From positions 868,001-932,000 of the forward strand of contig NZ_CP025197.1 of assembly GCF_002844395.1 (NCBI RefSeq): a stretch of DNA of 64,000 nt. The letters run 5' to 3'. The DNA comes from Acetivibrio saccincola. GTDB taxonomy: Bacteria; Bacillota; Clostridia; Acetivibrionales; Acetivibrionaceae. Within the stretch, counting starts at the first letter, position 1. Every line of letters begins with the position of its first letter. The notes under the pieces are model-generated. The model ran no database searches and was not told the origin of the DNA. It saw only the letters and a program-made list of their open reading frames with translations. The position numbers and the translations under genes were made by a program. Shown in pieces: positions 40,854 through 51,390 of the stretch.

Positions 40854-42974
40854 ATGAAGAAGGTCAGCCTGGCCATCTTGGTTATTCTTAGTATTGTAAA
40901 CATAATGCCCCAATGGGTTTGGGGAGAGGAAGCAAAATTCAATTACGTGGATGCGTTTGCTAAATCAATTCTCTTTTATGAAGCAAACTGGTGTGGACCT
41001 GATGCAGGAAACAACAGGATTAAATGGCGGGGTCCATGTCATGTTGATGATGGAAAAGATGTTGGGCTTGATTTAACAGGCGGTTTTCACGATTGCGGGG
41101 ACCATGTAAAATTCGGATTGCCCCAATGTAATTCAGCGTCCACACTTGCGTGGGCATATTATGAGTTTAAGGATGTATTTATTGAAAAAGGTCAGGATGA
41201 ATACATGCTGAATATTTTAAAAAATTTTTGTGACTACTTTATGAGATGTTTTCCTGACAAAGAGACATTTTATTACCAGGTGGGAGATGGTGACATAGAC
41301 CATGAGTACTGGGGACCTCCGGAACTTCAAAAATGTGAAAGACCTACATATTATGTTGCAACCCCGGAGAACCCTGGTTCAGACGTGGCAGGAAGTGCAG
41401 CGGCAACCCTGGCACTAATGTACTTAAACTATAAAGACAGGGATTTGGAATATGCAGAAAAGTGCCTTAAATACGCAAAAGACCTTTATGAATTTGGAAT
41501 GAAGTACAGGGGAAACAGTAAAGGACAAACTTACTACAGACCCATGGATTACCTGGACGAGCTTATGTGGGGTTCTATCTGGCTGTATGTTGCTACAAAT
41601 GACCAGAAATACATGGACAACCTTGAATCATTAATGGCGGACAAAAACATCACTGACGGCAACCGCTTTAATGACCATTGGACACAGTGCTGGGATTATG
41701 TTATGACTGGTGTATTTACGAAGCTTGCTACTTTGTCGCCTAATCCAATGTATAAGGAGATTGCCGAAGAACATTTTGACTACTGGCAAAACGGTATAAG
41801 ATCCACTCCCGGAGGTCTGAAATTTCTGGACAGCTGGGGAGTTGCAAAATATCCTGCAGCAGAAAGTTTTGTTCAGCTTGTATATTACAAGGATACAGGG
41901 GAGAAGGATAAGAAATATCTTGATTTTGCAAAAAGTCAAATTGACTACATTCTTGGAGATAATCCTAAAAACATGTCATACATGGTAGGTTTTGGGGAAA
42001 ACTACCCTAAATTTCCCCACCACAGAGCTTCAAGCGGAAGGTTGGAGGGACCGCCTGCTGATGAACATAAATCAATGCCTCAGAGGCATATACTTTACGG
42101 TGCTTTGGTGGGTGGACCTGATATGAATGATGAATACACTGATGATGTTGATGCTTATGTTCATACTGAGACAGGGCTAGATTACAATGCTGGTTTTGTT
42201 GGTGCATTAGCAGGTATGTCCAAGTATTTTGGTCAGAATCAGTTTCCTGAAGATACTCCGGGTATAGAAGGTGAGCCGACAGAATATTATATTGAAGCAA
42301 AGATATATGAAGAAACATCAACAGGGGTTACCATCGACCTTAATTTGTACAATATAGTTACATCACCGCCCCAGTATGAAGAGGGACTGTCATTTAAATA
42401 CTTTCTTGATTTATCAGAGTATGTTGAAGAGGGAATAAATATTTCAAAATTCACCACAGATGTGTACTATTCCCCGGCCAATGCGCAAATATCAGGGCTT
42501 AAGCCTTGGGATGAGGATAAAAACATTTATTATGTAGAGGTAACTTTCCCTGGTGAAGGGTTGTATGTAAGAACCTATGTACAGTTTGCTATAAATTTCT
42601 ATGAAAACAAATTATGGGATTCTTCCAATGACTTTTCAACAAAGGAGATAACAGATACTTATTCAAAAATAGAAACCATACCAATTTACAAAGACGGGGT
42701 TATGGTATATGGAAAAGATCCTTCAGGAAATGAGGCAACAGAACCTTTACCGTCTGAATATCTTTTAGGGGATTTAAACGGGGATGAATTGGTTGATTCC
42801 AGAGACTGTGTTTTATTATCCAGATACCTTTTAGAGATTACAACTGATTTTTCCTATGAACATGCCTTAAAAGCAGCGGATGTTGACGGAAACGGCGATG
42901 TTAATACAGTGGATTATGCTTATATAAGCAGATATGTTTTAGGTATTATTACTGAATTTCCTAAGGGTAAGTAA
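40854..42974 (+). CDS. cellulosomal GH9 endoglucanase with CBM3c-like module and dockerin
   Basis: 706 residues with GGAGGTG before the ATG. Residues 1-24 are a signal peptide. GH9 catalytic module about 27-460: TGGFHDCGDHVKFGLPQ with Asp80 and Asp83 (base), HHRASSGR, and Glu439 (acid) in VHTETGLDYNAGF. Residues about 470-625 are a family 3 carbohydrate-binding module, of the 3c kind fused to processive GH9 enzymes. Residues about 638-706 form a type I dockerin with two calcium repeats (GDLNGDELVDSRD and ADVDGNGDVNTVD). The enzyme cleaves beta-1,4-glucan in the cellulosome outside the cell. A related GH9 gene follows after 54 bases, so the two are likely one operon. Confidence 0.95.
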   Translation: MKKVSLAILVILSIVNIMPQWVWGEEAKFNYVDAFAKSILFYEANWCGPDAGNNRIKWRGPCHVDDGKDVGLDLTGGFHDCGDHVKFGLPQCNSASTLAWAYYEFKDVFIEKGQDEYMLNILKNFCDYFMRCFPDKETFYYQVGDGDIDHEYWGPPELQKCERPTYYVATPENPGSDVAGSAAATLALMYLNYKDRDLEYAEKCLKYAKDLYEFGMKYRGNSKGQTYYRPMDYLDELMWGSIWLYVATNDQKYMDNLESLMADKNITDGNRFNDHWTQCWDYVMTGVFTKLATLSPNPMYKEIAEEHFDYWQNGIRSTPGGLKFLDSWGVAKYPAAESFVQLVYYKDTGEKDKKYLDFAKSQIDYILGDNPKNMSYMVGFGENYPKFPHHRASSGRLEGPPADEHKSMPQRHILYGALVGGPDMNDEYTDDVDAYVHTETGLDYNAGFVGALAGMSKYFGQNQFPEDTPGIEGEPTEYYIEAKIYEETSTGVTIDLNLYNIVTSPPQYEEGLSFKYFLDLSEYVEEGINISKFTTDVYYSPANAQISGLKPWDEDKNIYYVEVTFPGEGLYVRTYVQFAINFYENKLWDSSNDFSTKEITDTYSKIETIPIYKDGVMVYGKDPSGNEATEPLPSEYLLGDLNGDELVDSRDCVLLSRYLLEITTDFSYEHALKAADVDGNGDVNTVDYAYISRYVLGIITEFPKGK

Positions 42975-43028
42975 AGGTAAATAATAACTTTAAAATTGTG
43001 CGCTAGCACAGAGGGGAGATGATGTTTT

Positions 43029-45884
43029 ATGATAAAAATAAAAAAAGGGAGAAGTAAATTTTCAATTTTTTTAACATTTATATTTATTTTAGGACAGTTA
43101 ACCAGCTTAAGCTTTGCACATTCAGCACCGCCGGAGGATTTTACCCCGGCTCCGGGTTGGGAGGACTATGATTATTTTAACTTTGCCGAGGCGCTGCAAA
43201 AATCAATTTATTTTTACGATGCACAAAAATGCGGCCCGGAGGCTGATTGTGAGAACGGAGGAAGGCTTGAGTGGAGGGGTGCATGTCACGAAGATGATGC
43301 AAGAATTCCTCTTACAGAGTCAAACCTTTCAGAAGAATTTATTGAAAAGTACAAGCATATTTTAGACCCTGACGGAGACGGGACAATGGATTTACACGGA
43401 GGGTTTCACGATGCAGGAGACCACGTAAGATTTGGCTTGCCGCAAAGTTATACCTCCGGTACTTTAGGATGGGGATTTCTGGAATTCAGAGACTCCTTTA
43501 AGGCAATCGGGGAAGAAGAACATATGCTGGAAATTTTAAAACATTTTACAGATACATATTTAAGGTGTACCTTTCTTGATGAAGACGGCAATGTTATTGC
43601 ATTTGCATACATGATAGGGGAAGGGGATGCAGACCACACTTACTGGGGTCCTCCGGAACTGTATCCTGACTACATTCCAAGACCTGCGGAATTTGCAACT
43701 GAAGAAGCTCCGGGAAGTGATGTTTGTGCCAGCACCGCAGCATCCCTTTGCACATCATATTTGATTTTTAAAGATTCAGATCCGGAATATGCAGAAGAAT
43801 GTCTCACCGTTGCTAAGGCATTGTATGAGTTTGCAAAGAAATACAGGGGTTTGAGTACTGCTGATGGTTACTACATATCCAGTTATGATGAAGATGAGAT
43901 GTCATGGGCTGCAGCATGGCTTTATGAATGTACAGGAAACATGGAATACATAGACGATATTATGTCGACTGACGAAAGTGGCGAGTATACCGGATATATA
44001 AAAAGAATTATACCGGAAACTTATAATACAAATATTTGGTACAATTCATGGACACATTGCTGGGACACTGTATGGGCAGGTGCATTTTTAAAACTACATC
44101 AGCTGTTTCCTGAAAATGAGCTGTATAAATTTATCGCACGCTGGAATGTGGAGTATTTATCCGGCGGTGCGGCAAAGCATGAAGACCCAAGTGATGTAAA
44201 TTACGTTATAACATCCCCTGCAGGATATACAATGTTAAACGGATGGGGCTCTGCCCGCTACAATACTGCCATCCAGCTGTGTGCCCTTGTATATATGAAA
44301 TACAATCCTGAAAGAACGGATTTTGGTGAGTGGGCAAAGGGGCAGATGGAATATCTGATGGGAAGAAACCCTATGGGATATTCATATATAGTTGGTTACG
44401 GATATGAGCGGGGATTGCCTTTTGCAAAACATCCACACCACAGAGCTGCTCACGGTTCAAAGACAAACAGTATGAATGACCCTGAAGAACACAGGCATAT
44501 TTTATGGGGGGCACTTGCAGGAGGACCGGACTTAAATGACTATCACATAGATTCAACCACAGAATATGCGTATAATGAAGTAGCTTCTGACTATAATGCC
44601 GCTTTTGTAGGGGCTTGTGCCGGACTGTATCATTACTATGGTGAAGGACATGAACCTATACCGGATTTCCCTCATAAAGAAGAAAGAGTTGATGATTACT
44701 TCTGTATGTCGCGTATTGAGAGGGAAACTGAGTCAAGCACACAAATTGTATTGAGAGTACACAATGAGACCACTCAGCCTCCGCGCTATCAAACCGGACT
44801 GATGGTAAAATATTTTTTCAACATTAGTGAGCTTATATTAAATGAACAGAGCATAGATGATGTGGTATTTGCCATTGAGTATGACGAACAGCTTTCCATG
44901 CAGCAAAATCCTGTAGAGTACAGAGGACCTTTTAAATGGGATGACGGCGGAACATATTATTATGAATTGGATTGGAGTGGAAATGAAATATACGGTGACA
45001 GGGAATTGCAAATTTCCTTTACAGCAAAACAAGACTCCAACTATATGACCCACTGGGATTCAAGCAATGACTATAGTAGAAAAGGTGTTACAGATACTTT
45101 TGAAATTAACAGGAATATACCGGTATATATAAATGGTGTAAAGGTGTTTGGAGAAGAGCCGCCAAAACTTACTGAATTGCCGGAACCTGAGGATGATCCT
45201 GATAATCCGGTTGAAAAAGTAGCTTTAATAGATGTAGAATACAGATGCGGTGCAAAAGATAATACCCAAAACACAATACGTGCTGCAGTTAACATTAAGA
45301 ATGTGGGAAATGTTCCAATAGATTTATCCGATATAACCCTGCGCTACTGGTTCACAAATGACGGCAATGAACAAAACATTTTTACATGTGAATATGCGCC
45401 TTTTGGAGAGGGAAATGTTATAGGAGAAATACATTATATAGAAAACCCTGTTGAGGGTGCAGATACATATTGTGAAATCAGCTTTACAAGTGAAGCAGGC
45501 AGGCTTCCGGTGGGGGCAAGTACAGGAGAAATACCATTTAGAATTGAATGCGGTGAGTCTGTCTATAATCAGGAAAATGACTATTCAGCTGTACTGACAA
45601 TGACGGAACTTGGCAAAAACGAAAAAATAACAGCTTATATAAATGGAGAGCTTAAATACGGAATTGAGCCTGTTGAGGTGAGTACTGTTATCCTTGGGGA
45701 TGTAGATGGCAACGGAAGTATAGACACAATAGATTTAGCCATTATGCAAAGGCATATACTTGAAATTAAAGCTATGGATGACAAATATATTAAAGTGGCG
45801 GATGTAAATAAAGATAATGTTGTGGATTCAATGGATTATATGTTGATACAAAGATATGTTTTAGAAATTATAAATTCTTTTTAA
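43029..45884 (+). CDS. cellulosomal GH9 cellulase with two CBM3 modules and dockerin
   Basis: 951 residues, ATG after GGGGAGA. Signal peptide of about 29 residues. GH9 catalytic module about 45-545, with GGFHDAGDHVRFGLPQ (Asp128, Asp131) and Glu517 in YNEVASDYNAAF. Residues about 560-710 are a CBM3c-like module. Residues about 728-880 are a second, more distant CBM3-like module (VALIDVEYRCGAKDNTQN..., ITLRYWFTNDG), likely for cellulose anchoring. A type I dockerin ends the protein (GDVDGNGSIDTID and ADVNKDNVVDSMD). A long insertion precedes the catalytic Asp motif compared with the upstream GH9. It works with that enzyme on crystalline cellulose. Confidence 0.95.
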   Translation: MIKIKKGRSKFSIFLTFIFILGQLTSLSFAHSAPPEDFTPAPGWEDYDYFNFAEALQKSIYFYDAQKCGPEADCENGGRLEWRGACHEDDARIPLTESNLSEEFIEKYKHILDPDGDGTMDLHGGFHDAGDHVRFGLPQSYTSGTLGWGFLEFRDSFKAIGEEEHMLEILKHFTDTYLRCTFLDEDGNVIAFAYMIGEGDADHTYWGPPELYPDYIPRPAEFATEEAPGSDVCASTAASLCTSYLIFKDSDPEYAEECLTVAKALYEFAKKYRGLSTADGYYISSYDEDEMSWAAAWLYECTGNMEYIDDIMSTDESGEYTGYIKRIIPETYNTNIWYNSWTHCWDTVWAGAFLKLHQLFPENELYKFIARWNVEYLSGGAAKHEDPSDVNYVITSPAGYTMLNGWGSARYNTAIQLCALVYMKYNPERTDFGEWAKGQMEYLMGRNPMGYSYIVGYGYERGLPFAKHPHHRAAHGSKTNSMNDPEEHRHILWGALAGGPDLNDYHIDSTTEYAYNEVASDYNAAFVGACAGLYHYYGEGHEPIPDFPHKEERVDDYFCMSRIERETESSTQIVLRVHNETTQPPRYQTGLMVKYFFNISELILNEQSIDDVVFAIEYDEQLSMQQNPVEYRGPFKWDDGGTYYYELDWSGNEIYGDRELQISFTAKQDSNYMTHWDSSNDYSRKGVTDTFEINRNIPVYINGVKVFGEEPPKLTELPEPEDDPDNPVEKVALIDVEYRCGAKDNTQNTIRAAVNIKNVGNVPIDLSDITLRYWFTNDGNEQNIFTCEYAPFGEGNVIGEIHYIENPVEGADTYCEISFTSEAGRLPVGASTGEIPFRIECGESVYNQENDYSAVLTMTELGKNEKITAYINGELKYGIEPVEVSTVILGDVDGNGSIDTIDLAIMQRHILEIKAMDDKYIKVADVNKDNVVDSMDYMLIQRYVLEIINSF

Positions 45885-45900
45885 GAAAAGCACTAATAAA

Positions 45901-45942
45901 CCCCTGGATGTGCTAACTGGTAAAAGTCTGCACATCCAGGGG
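45901..45942. terminator. bidirectional terminator between GH9 operon and oxidoreductase
   Basis: CCCCTGGATGTGC (45901-45913) pairs perfectly with GCACATCCAGGGG (45930-45942), then TTTAT. It serves the plus-strand GH9 genes and probably the convergent minus-strand gene. Confidence 0.85.
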
Positions 45943-45956
45943 TTTATCTGTTTAAT

Positions 45957-47045
45957 CTATTGTATATAAGGCGCTGTGGATTCTTGAATTTCTTTTAGCT
46001 TTATATCTTTAAAAGGAGGAGGGGTGTCAACATAAATTACTTCTTTACTTGAAATGGATTTTAAAATATCAAAAACCATTTTAACATCCCCGTATTCAAC
46101 CTCAGGTGTAACTGATATTTCCTCAGTGCCGTTCAGGGCATTATAAAAGTTTAAAAGCTCATTGTAAAAACCTCTTTCAGGGGTGTATTTTATTTGTTCG
46201 GAAGTGCCCTCATTATAAAAGATATTTATAATCCCGCAGGATTTATCTTCTAAATATATTTGACCATTTGTTCCGTAAATCCTGAATCCTACCGGAGGTT
46301 TCTGAGTTTCAATTCCGGACGGGAAATAAGTATACTGACCTATTATACCGTTTTCAAAAAGTATATTGGAGTTTATAGAATAATAGGGGTTAAAATCATG
46401 CGGCTGAGGTTTTCCAAAGGCATGGACGCATTGTACGGCCCCAAAAATGTGGCGCATTGCAGCAATATCATGAAGGGCTGCATCTAAAAAGGCACCCCCT
46501 TCAAATTTAGGATGCTGCCTCCACTCAGCAGCTGCAAAGGTGTCCTTTGTCATTTCGCAGGGGAAGCAACTGACATTATTACGAATAAAGTATATAACAT
46601 CCCCTATTTTTTTACTTTCCACAAGTTCTTTTATTATATTGTTCTCTTCATTGTACCTGAAGTTTTCGGCAATCATTATTTTTACATTATACTTTTTTGA
46701 AAGTTCTAAGTATTTTTTTGCATCATCCATGTTAGATGCCATTGGCTTTTCGCAAATGAAGTCTTTTCCGGCCCTGGCAACTTTTTCTGATATTTCATAA
46801 TTGTATTCAATGGGAACGAGAATATCAACTGCATCGATATCCGGTCTTTTAAGCATTTCATCTAAGTTATCATAAACATTTTTTATATCAAGGTTTATTT
46901 TTTTTGCAAAATTTTCTGCATCTTTAAAAGTTCTGTTGCAGAGGGCTGCTATTTCATATTTGTCCCCAAGTTCTGAAATAGCAGGGTAATGAAGTCTTTC
47001 CCACGCCATTCCTGTTCCTATTACTCCAAGACGGATTTTTTTCAT
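45957..47045 (-). CDS. Gfo/Idh/MocA-family oxidoreductase
   Basis: 362 residues. An NAD(P)-binding Rossmann domain starts at MKKIRLGVIGTGMAWERLHYPAI (GxGxxx). The family EKP motif is in DFICEKPMASNMDDAKKYLEL, with the catalytic-site Lys, and the second domain contains GGAFLDAALHDIAAMRHIFG with the conserved Asp/His pair. Such enzymes oxidise or reduce sugars, inositols or sugar nucleotides; substrate cannot be told. Minus strand, GGGTGAT before the ATG. Position between cellulosomal genes suggests a sugar role, but this is inference. Confidence 0.9.
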   Translation of the reverse strand: MKKIRLGVIGTGMAWERLHYPAISELGDKYEIAALCNRTFKDAENFAKKINLDIKNVYDNLDEMLKRPDIDAVDILVPIEYNYEISEKVARAGKDFICEKPMASNMDDAKKYLELSKKYNVKIMIAENFRYNEENNIIKELVESKKIGDVIYFIRNNVSCFPCEMTKDTFAAAEWRQHPKFEGGAFLDAALHDIAAMRHIFGAVQCVHAFGKPQPHDFNPYYSINSNILFENGIIGQYTYFPSGIETQKPPVGFRIYGTNGQIYLEDKSCGIINIFYNEGTSEQIKYTPERGFYNELLNFYNALNGTEEISVTPEVEYGDVKMVFDILKSISSKEVIYVDTPPPFKDIKLKEIQESTAPYIQ

Positions 47046-47117
47046 TTTTAATCACCCTTTAAATGTGCTTGTGTAAATTACTTGTGCTAAATATAATTTC
47101 CTTAAAGACTGATAATT

Positions 47118-47149
47118 ATTCCGTATGTATGTAATTCCGTATGTATGTA
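47118..47149 (+). repeat. two perfect 16-base tandem repeats
   Basis: ATTCCGTATGTATGTA is repeated twice without change (47118-47133, 47134-47149), in the leader of the oxidoreductase gene. Function unknown. Confidence 0.8.
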
Positions 47150-47247
47150 ATAAATATGCACCGGATATGCAAAATAGACTTATAACATATGTGCATAACA
47201 GGTATAAGTAACAGGTATGTATACAAGGTAAACCGAAATCGTATTAA

Positions 47248-48978
47248 TCAGGTTATGCTTTGAATTTCTAATATATGACGGCTTAAAAGAGCATAGTCCA
47301 GTGTATTTATAATACCATCTTTGTTAATATCAGCAACAATTTGCCAGTTACTATTAGGGAAGGAATCAATAATATCTAAAATATACCTTTGAAGCAAAAC
47401 GCAATCATTAGAGTCAATTATACCATCCCCTGTAATATCACCAATGATATATTGAGGGGTGTCCTCCACCTTTACCAGCTTCCAATGCTGGTTTTCGCCG
47501 TTTGCATCAGACCACTGCTGAACGGTTGCACCATCATCGGTGGACCACTTATATACATCAAGTAGTTTACCACTTCCACGGCTTTTTATCTTATAGTATC
47601 CATTTCCTATATCAATGAACTCCCAGTGCTGGTTGTGACCGCCGGTGCTTGTATACTGTATGAGCAAACCGCCGTTGTCTTTGGATTCATCTTTAACATC
47701 AAGGGCAAATCCTGTTTTAGCGTTTACAATTTTTTTGTACCCGTTTCCTACGTCCACTATATACCACTGTTGGCTCAGGCTGTCGTTATCACTCCACTGT
47801 ACAATTGGTGCCGCATTATCCGTTGAAGAATCTTTTACGTCCAAAACTTTGCCGCTGTGTCTGTTTACAATTTTGTAGCGGGTTTTATCCGGCATGTATT
47901 CTGTGATGGTTCCTGCCTGGACATTAATTTCAATGGCATCGTAATAAGGCAGAACCAGCTTTGTGTCAGAAAGAAATACAAGTGGAAGCCATACATATTG
48001 GGATTCATTTACACGTCCGCCCCATGCACCTGCCCACCTGTCTCCTGCATAGAGGTATGATGTGCCGGATGTACCCTGGACAGGTAAAACATAAGTGGGC
48101 TGTGACCTGTATGTAGTTGAGTTTCCTAAATTGTAAAGTTCGGACCACCCACTCCTTAAATCTTTTGAGTAGGCATATTTGGCCTGGTTTGGATCCCAGC
48201 CTGTACATCCTGATGTTACAAGATAATAGTAGCCATTTCTCTTAAAAAGGCATGGTGCTTCCCTTTGTTTTCCCACATATAGTTTGGCAGCAAGGGAGGC
48301 AATATCTTTGTAGTCAGGGGTTAATTCATATAAATGCAAGTCCATGTTTTCATTGGAAGAGGACAAAAAGTAGCCTTTTCCGTCTGTATCCACAAAAACA
48401 GTACAGTCCCTGGACATGTAGCCTGGACGACCATGGTCCTCAACCCCTGAGTTTTGGTAGGGACGGAAACTTCCCTTATATGTATATTTGCCGTCGGGGG
48501 TGCTGCAGTATGCAACAGCAGCCCTTGCTTCACCATAGTGGATACCGTTTTCCCAGTGCATCCACATTACAAACTCTTTTGTAAATTGATTGTACATAAC
48601 TTTAGGACGTTCTATATTTACCCTGTTTAGCTCAGGGTGTGAATCAGGAGACAAAACTTCCCCCCTGTATTCCCAATTTACCAAATCTTTAGAACGGTAG
48701 CAGCGGACTCCTTTAAAAAGGTTTGATTGGTCTCTGTATTCCCCGTACCAGTAGTAGTAATCCCCATATTTTAAAAACCCTCCGCCATGTGCATGAATGA
48801 TGTTGCCTGAGGTGTCTTTGAACTGTGTCCCGTTTATAATCACATTGTTGCCGGATGTTTCGGCAAAAGCATTTCCCAAACCTGAAATGTTTCCTAGGCT
48901 ACCGGAAAGAACAATGGCGGTGATAATAATTAGGCATAATTTTATTTTGTTTTTAGACAAGATTTTCCCCTTAAACAA
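47248..48978 (-). CDS. cellulosomal GH43 enzyme with ricin-type CBM13 and dockerin
   Basis: 576 residues from a TTG at 48978, chosen because AGGAGGGGG lies six bases before it; an ATG at 49017 is in frame but has no site. A signal peptide (IKLCLIIITAIVLSGSL...NAFA) is followed by a GH43 module of about 300 residues (HAHGGGFLKYGDYYYWYGEYR, SRDCTVFVDTDGKGYFLSSS, REAPCLFKRNGYYYLVTSG). Three beta-trefoil repeats with QxW motifs (SQQWYIV, NQHWEFI, NQHWKLV) form a CBM13. A type I dockerin with two calcium repeats ends it (GDITGDGIIDSND, ADINKDGIINTLD). This architecture matches the exo-beta-1,3-galactanase of C. thermocellum, so arabinogalactan side chains are a plausible substrate. Confidence 0.9.
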   Translation of the reverse strand: MFKGKILSKNKIKLCLIIITAIVLSGSLGNISGLGNAFAETSGNNVIINGTQFKDTSGNIIHAHGGGFLKYGDYYYWYGEYRDQSNLFKGVRCYRSKDLVNWEYRGEVLSPDSHPELNRVNIERPKVMYNQFTKEFVMWMHWENGIHYGEARAAVAYCSTPDGKYTYKGSFRPYQNSGVEDHGRPGYMSRDCTVFVDTDGKGYFLSSSNENMDLHLYELTPDYKDIASLAAKLYVGKQREAPCLFKRNGYYYLVTSGCTGWDPNQAKYAYSKDLRSGWSELYNLGNSTTYRSQPTYVLPVQGTSGTSYLYAGDRWAGAWGGRVNESQYVWLPLVFLSDTKLVLPYYDAIEINVQAGTITEYMPDKTRYKIVNRHSGKVLDVKDSSTDNAAPIVQWSDNDSLSQQWYIVDVGNGYKKIVNAKTGFALDVKDESKDNGGLLIQYTSTGGHNQHWEFIDIGNGYYKIKSRGSGKLLDVYKWSTDDGATVQQWSDANGENQHWKLVKVEDTPQYIIGDITGDGIIDSNDCVLLQRYILDIIDSFPNSNWQIVADINKDGIINTLDYALLSRHILEIQSIT

Positions 48979-49166
48979 GATTTCCCCCTCCTGAAATAAA
49001 AAATAATTATTATCCACTAAATTACAATTCGTAGAGACAACTAATTTTGAGTCAAGCTCCTTATATACATTTTAATATATATTAATTTTATATTAAAGAT
49101 ATATATTAATTTTTATGTAAAAGTAGAAAATTATATAAAAGCAGCGAATTTTAAAAGAACCTTGTT

Positions 49167-49205
49167 AAAAAAAGCCCTGTCCTTTAAAACTGTTGAAAGG
49201 CAGGC
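49167..49205 (-). terminator. minus-strand terminator-like hairpin upstream of GH43 gene
   Basis: On the minus strand GCCTGCCTTTC pairs with AAAGGACAGGGC and is followed by seven T. No minus-strand gene precedes it, so it may be an attenuator in a GH43 leader or stop antisense transcription. Confidence 0.5.
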
Positions 49206-49251
49206 GTAAAAGTGTTAGTCTAATAATAAATAGTGAATACAGGTGGGGGTT

Positions 49252-51390
49252 ATGGAGTATATAAGTGGGGTTGTTGAGAGAATTACATTTGCAAATGAAG
49301 AAAATGGTTTTTGTGTTATAAAAATAAAGTCTAAAGGCTTTAGTGACCTGGTAACAGTTGTGGGAAACCTTGCTTCTGTCAATGTGGGTTCAATTTTAAA
49401 GCTTAAAGGTCAGTGGAAAATGGACAGCAAGTACGGCAGGCAGTTTAATGCCTTTGACTACAGGGAAGTTGTTCCTGCAACTATTGCAGGGATTGAAAAA
49501 TATTTAGGAAGCGGGCTTATAAAAGGTATTGGTCCTAAATATGCAAAAAGAATTGTAAGATATTTTAAAGAAGACACCCTGCGTGTTATTGAAGAAGAAC
49601 CGGATAAACTTATTAATGTTGAAGGTATAGGTAAAAAACGGCTGGAGATGATAAAAAAAGCCTGGCAGGAACAAAAGGAAATAAAAAATGTCATGCTTTT
49701 TTTGCAAAGCCACGGGGTATCTACAGGATATGCCGTAAAAATTTATAAAACCTATGGGGATGAAAGTATAAATGTTGTCCGGGACAACCCTTACCGCTTA
49801 GCAGATGATATTTGGGGCATAGGCTTTAAGACGGCGGATAAAATTGCCCAGAAACTGGGATTTGATAAAAATTCATTTGAGCGCTGCAGGTCAGGTATAG
49901 CTTATGTACTAAATCAGCTTTCCAATGACGGCCACTGTTATGCAACAAGGGAGCAGCTAATATCAGAGACGGTAAAAATGCTGGAGATAGAAGAAAATTT
50001 AGTTGAAGGTACTTTGGATAAAATGATAGAGGACAAATTGGTAATACCTGATGAAAACAATTCTATTTACCTTCCGCCTTTTTACCATAGTGAAGCGGGA
50101 ACGGCAAAGAGAATACGGGAAATAGTAAATGCTAAATGTCCGTTGGCTTTGTCAGACTTAGATAAGATAATTGATGATATACAAAAAGAATACAATATAG
50201 TATACGACAAGGTGCAAATAGATGCAATCAAGGCGGCTGCCGCTTCAAAGTTTATGGTTTTAACGGGCGGCCCCGGGACGGGAAAAACCACAACAACCCT
50301 TGCAATAATTAAAATATTTCAAAAGATGGGAAAGACGGTGCTTCTTGCAGCACCTACAGGGCGGGCGGCAAAGAGAATGTCAGAGACAACCGGTATGGAG
50401 GCAAAGACTATACACCGGCTTTTAGAATACAGTCCATTGGAAGGATATCAAAAAAATGCAGAAAACAAATTGCAATGTGATGTGTTAATAATTGATGAAA
50501 CTTCCATGGTAGACATAATATTAATGTATAATTTATTAAAGGCTGTAAAAGATGAGACAATTGTCATTTTGGTAGGTGACGTGGATCAGCTTCCCTCTGT
50601 TGGGGCGGGCAACGTTTTAAAAGACATTATTGATTCGGGTCAGGTAACATTTGTAAGACTCACCAGGATATTCAGGCAGGCTTTGGGAAGTGCAATAATA
50701 ACCAATGCCCATCTTATAAACAAAGGCATTAAGCCAAGGCTTAAATGCGGCAAAAAGAGTGACTTTTTCTTTGTAGAAGAGGAAGACCCGGAAAAAATAC
50801 CTGAAGTAATTAAAGGACTTTGTACAAGAAGGCTTCCCTCTTATTTTAATGTGGATCCCGTAAATGATATCCAGGTGCTGACACCTATGCAAAGGGGAGT
50901 GGCAGGAGCACATAATTTGAATGTGGTTTTGCAGGAAGCGTTAAATCCGTCAGATGTTAAAATTAAATACGGCGGGACGGTATACTGCTTAAATGACAAA
51001 GTGATGCAGATTAAAAACAATTACGATAAAAATGTTTTTAACGGTGATATAGGAATCATTACCCATATAGACTTGGAGGACAAAACATTAATAATAAGCT
51101 TTGATGAAAATGATGTGGAATATGACCAAACTGAACTTGACCAGGTGGTTTTGGCTTATGCCACCACAGTTCATAAAAGCCAGGGAAGTGAATACCAGAT
51201 TGTGGTTGCACCCTTTACAACCCAGCATTATATGATGCTTCAAAGAAATCTTTTATATACCTGCGTCACCAGGGCAAAGAAGGCTTTTGTACTGGTGGGG
51301 ACTAAAAAGGCGGTGGCTATAGCTGTTTCAAACAATAAAATTCAAGAGAGGAATACAATGCTTTCAGAAAGACTTAAAATCAAAGAATAG
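49252..51390 (+). CDS. recD2: RecD2/YrrC-like SF1 DNA helicase
   Basis: 712 residues from the ATG at 49252 with GGTGGGGG upstream; a GTG three codons earlier lies inside that site. The N-terminal OB-like domain (YISGVVERITFANEENGFCVIKI) and helix-hairpin-helix repeats (KYLGSGLIKGIGPKYAKRIV, VEGIGKKRLEMI) are typical of the RecD2/YrrC form, which lacks RecBC partners. Walker A is GGPGTGKTTTT at about residue 338, then APTGRAAKRMSE, LIIDETSMVD, GDVDQLPSVGAG, LTRIFRQA and YATTVHKSQGSE. A 5'-3' helicase in replication and repair. Intact. Confidence 0.92.
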   Translation: MEYISGVVERITFANEENGFCVIKIKSKGFSDLVTVVGNLASVNVGSILKLKGQWKMDSKYGRQFNAFDYREVVPATIAGIEKYLGSGLIKGIGPKYAKRIVRYFKEDTLRVIEEEPDKLINVEGIGKKRLEMIKKAWQEQKEIKNVMLFLQSHGVSTGYAVKIYKTYGDESINVVRDNPYRLADDIWGIGFKTADKIAQKLGFDKNSFERCRSGIAYVLNQLSNDGHCYATREQLISETVKMLEIEENLVEGTLDKMIEDKLVIPDENNSIYLPPFYHSEAGTAKRIREIVNAKCPLALSDLDKIIDDIQKEYNIVYDKVQIDAIKAAAASKFMVLTGGPGTGKTTTTLAIIKIFQKMGKTVLLAAPTGRAAKRMSETTGMEAKTIHRLLEYSPLEGYQKNAENKLQCDVLIIDETSMVDIILMYNLLKAVKDETIVILVGDVDQLPSVGAGNVLKDIIDSGQVTFVRLTRIFRQALGSAIITNAHLINKGIKPRLKCGKKSDFFFVEEEDPEKIPEVIKGLCTRRLPSYFNVDPVNDIQVLTPMQRGVAGAHNLNVVLQEALNPSDVKIKYGGTVYCLNDKVMQIKNNYDKNVFNGDIGIITHIDLEDKTLIISFDENDVEYDQTELDQVVLAYATTVHKSQGSEYQIVVAPFTTQHYMMLQRNLLYTCVTRAKKAFVLVGTKKAVAIAVSNNKIQERNTMLSERLKIKE

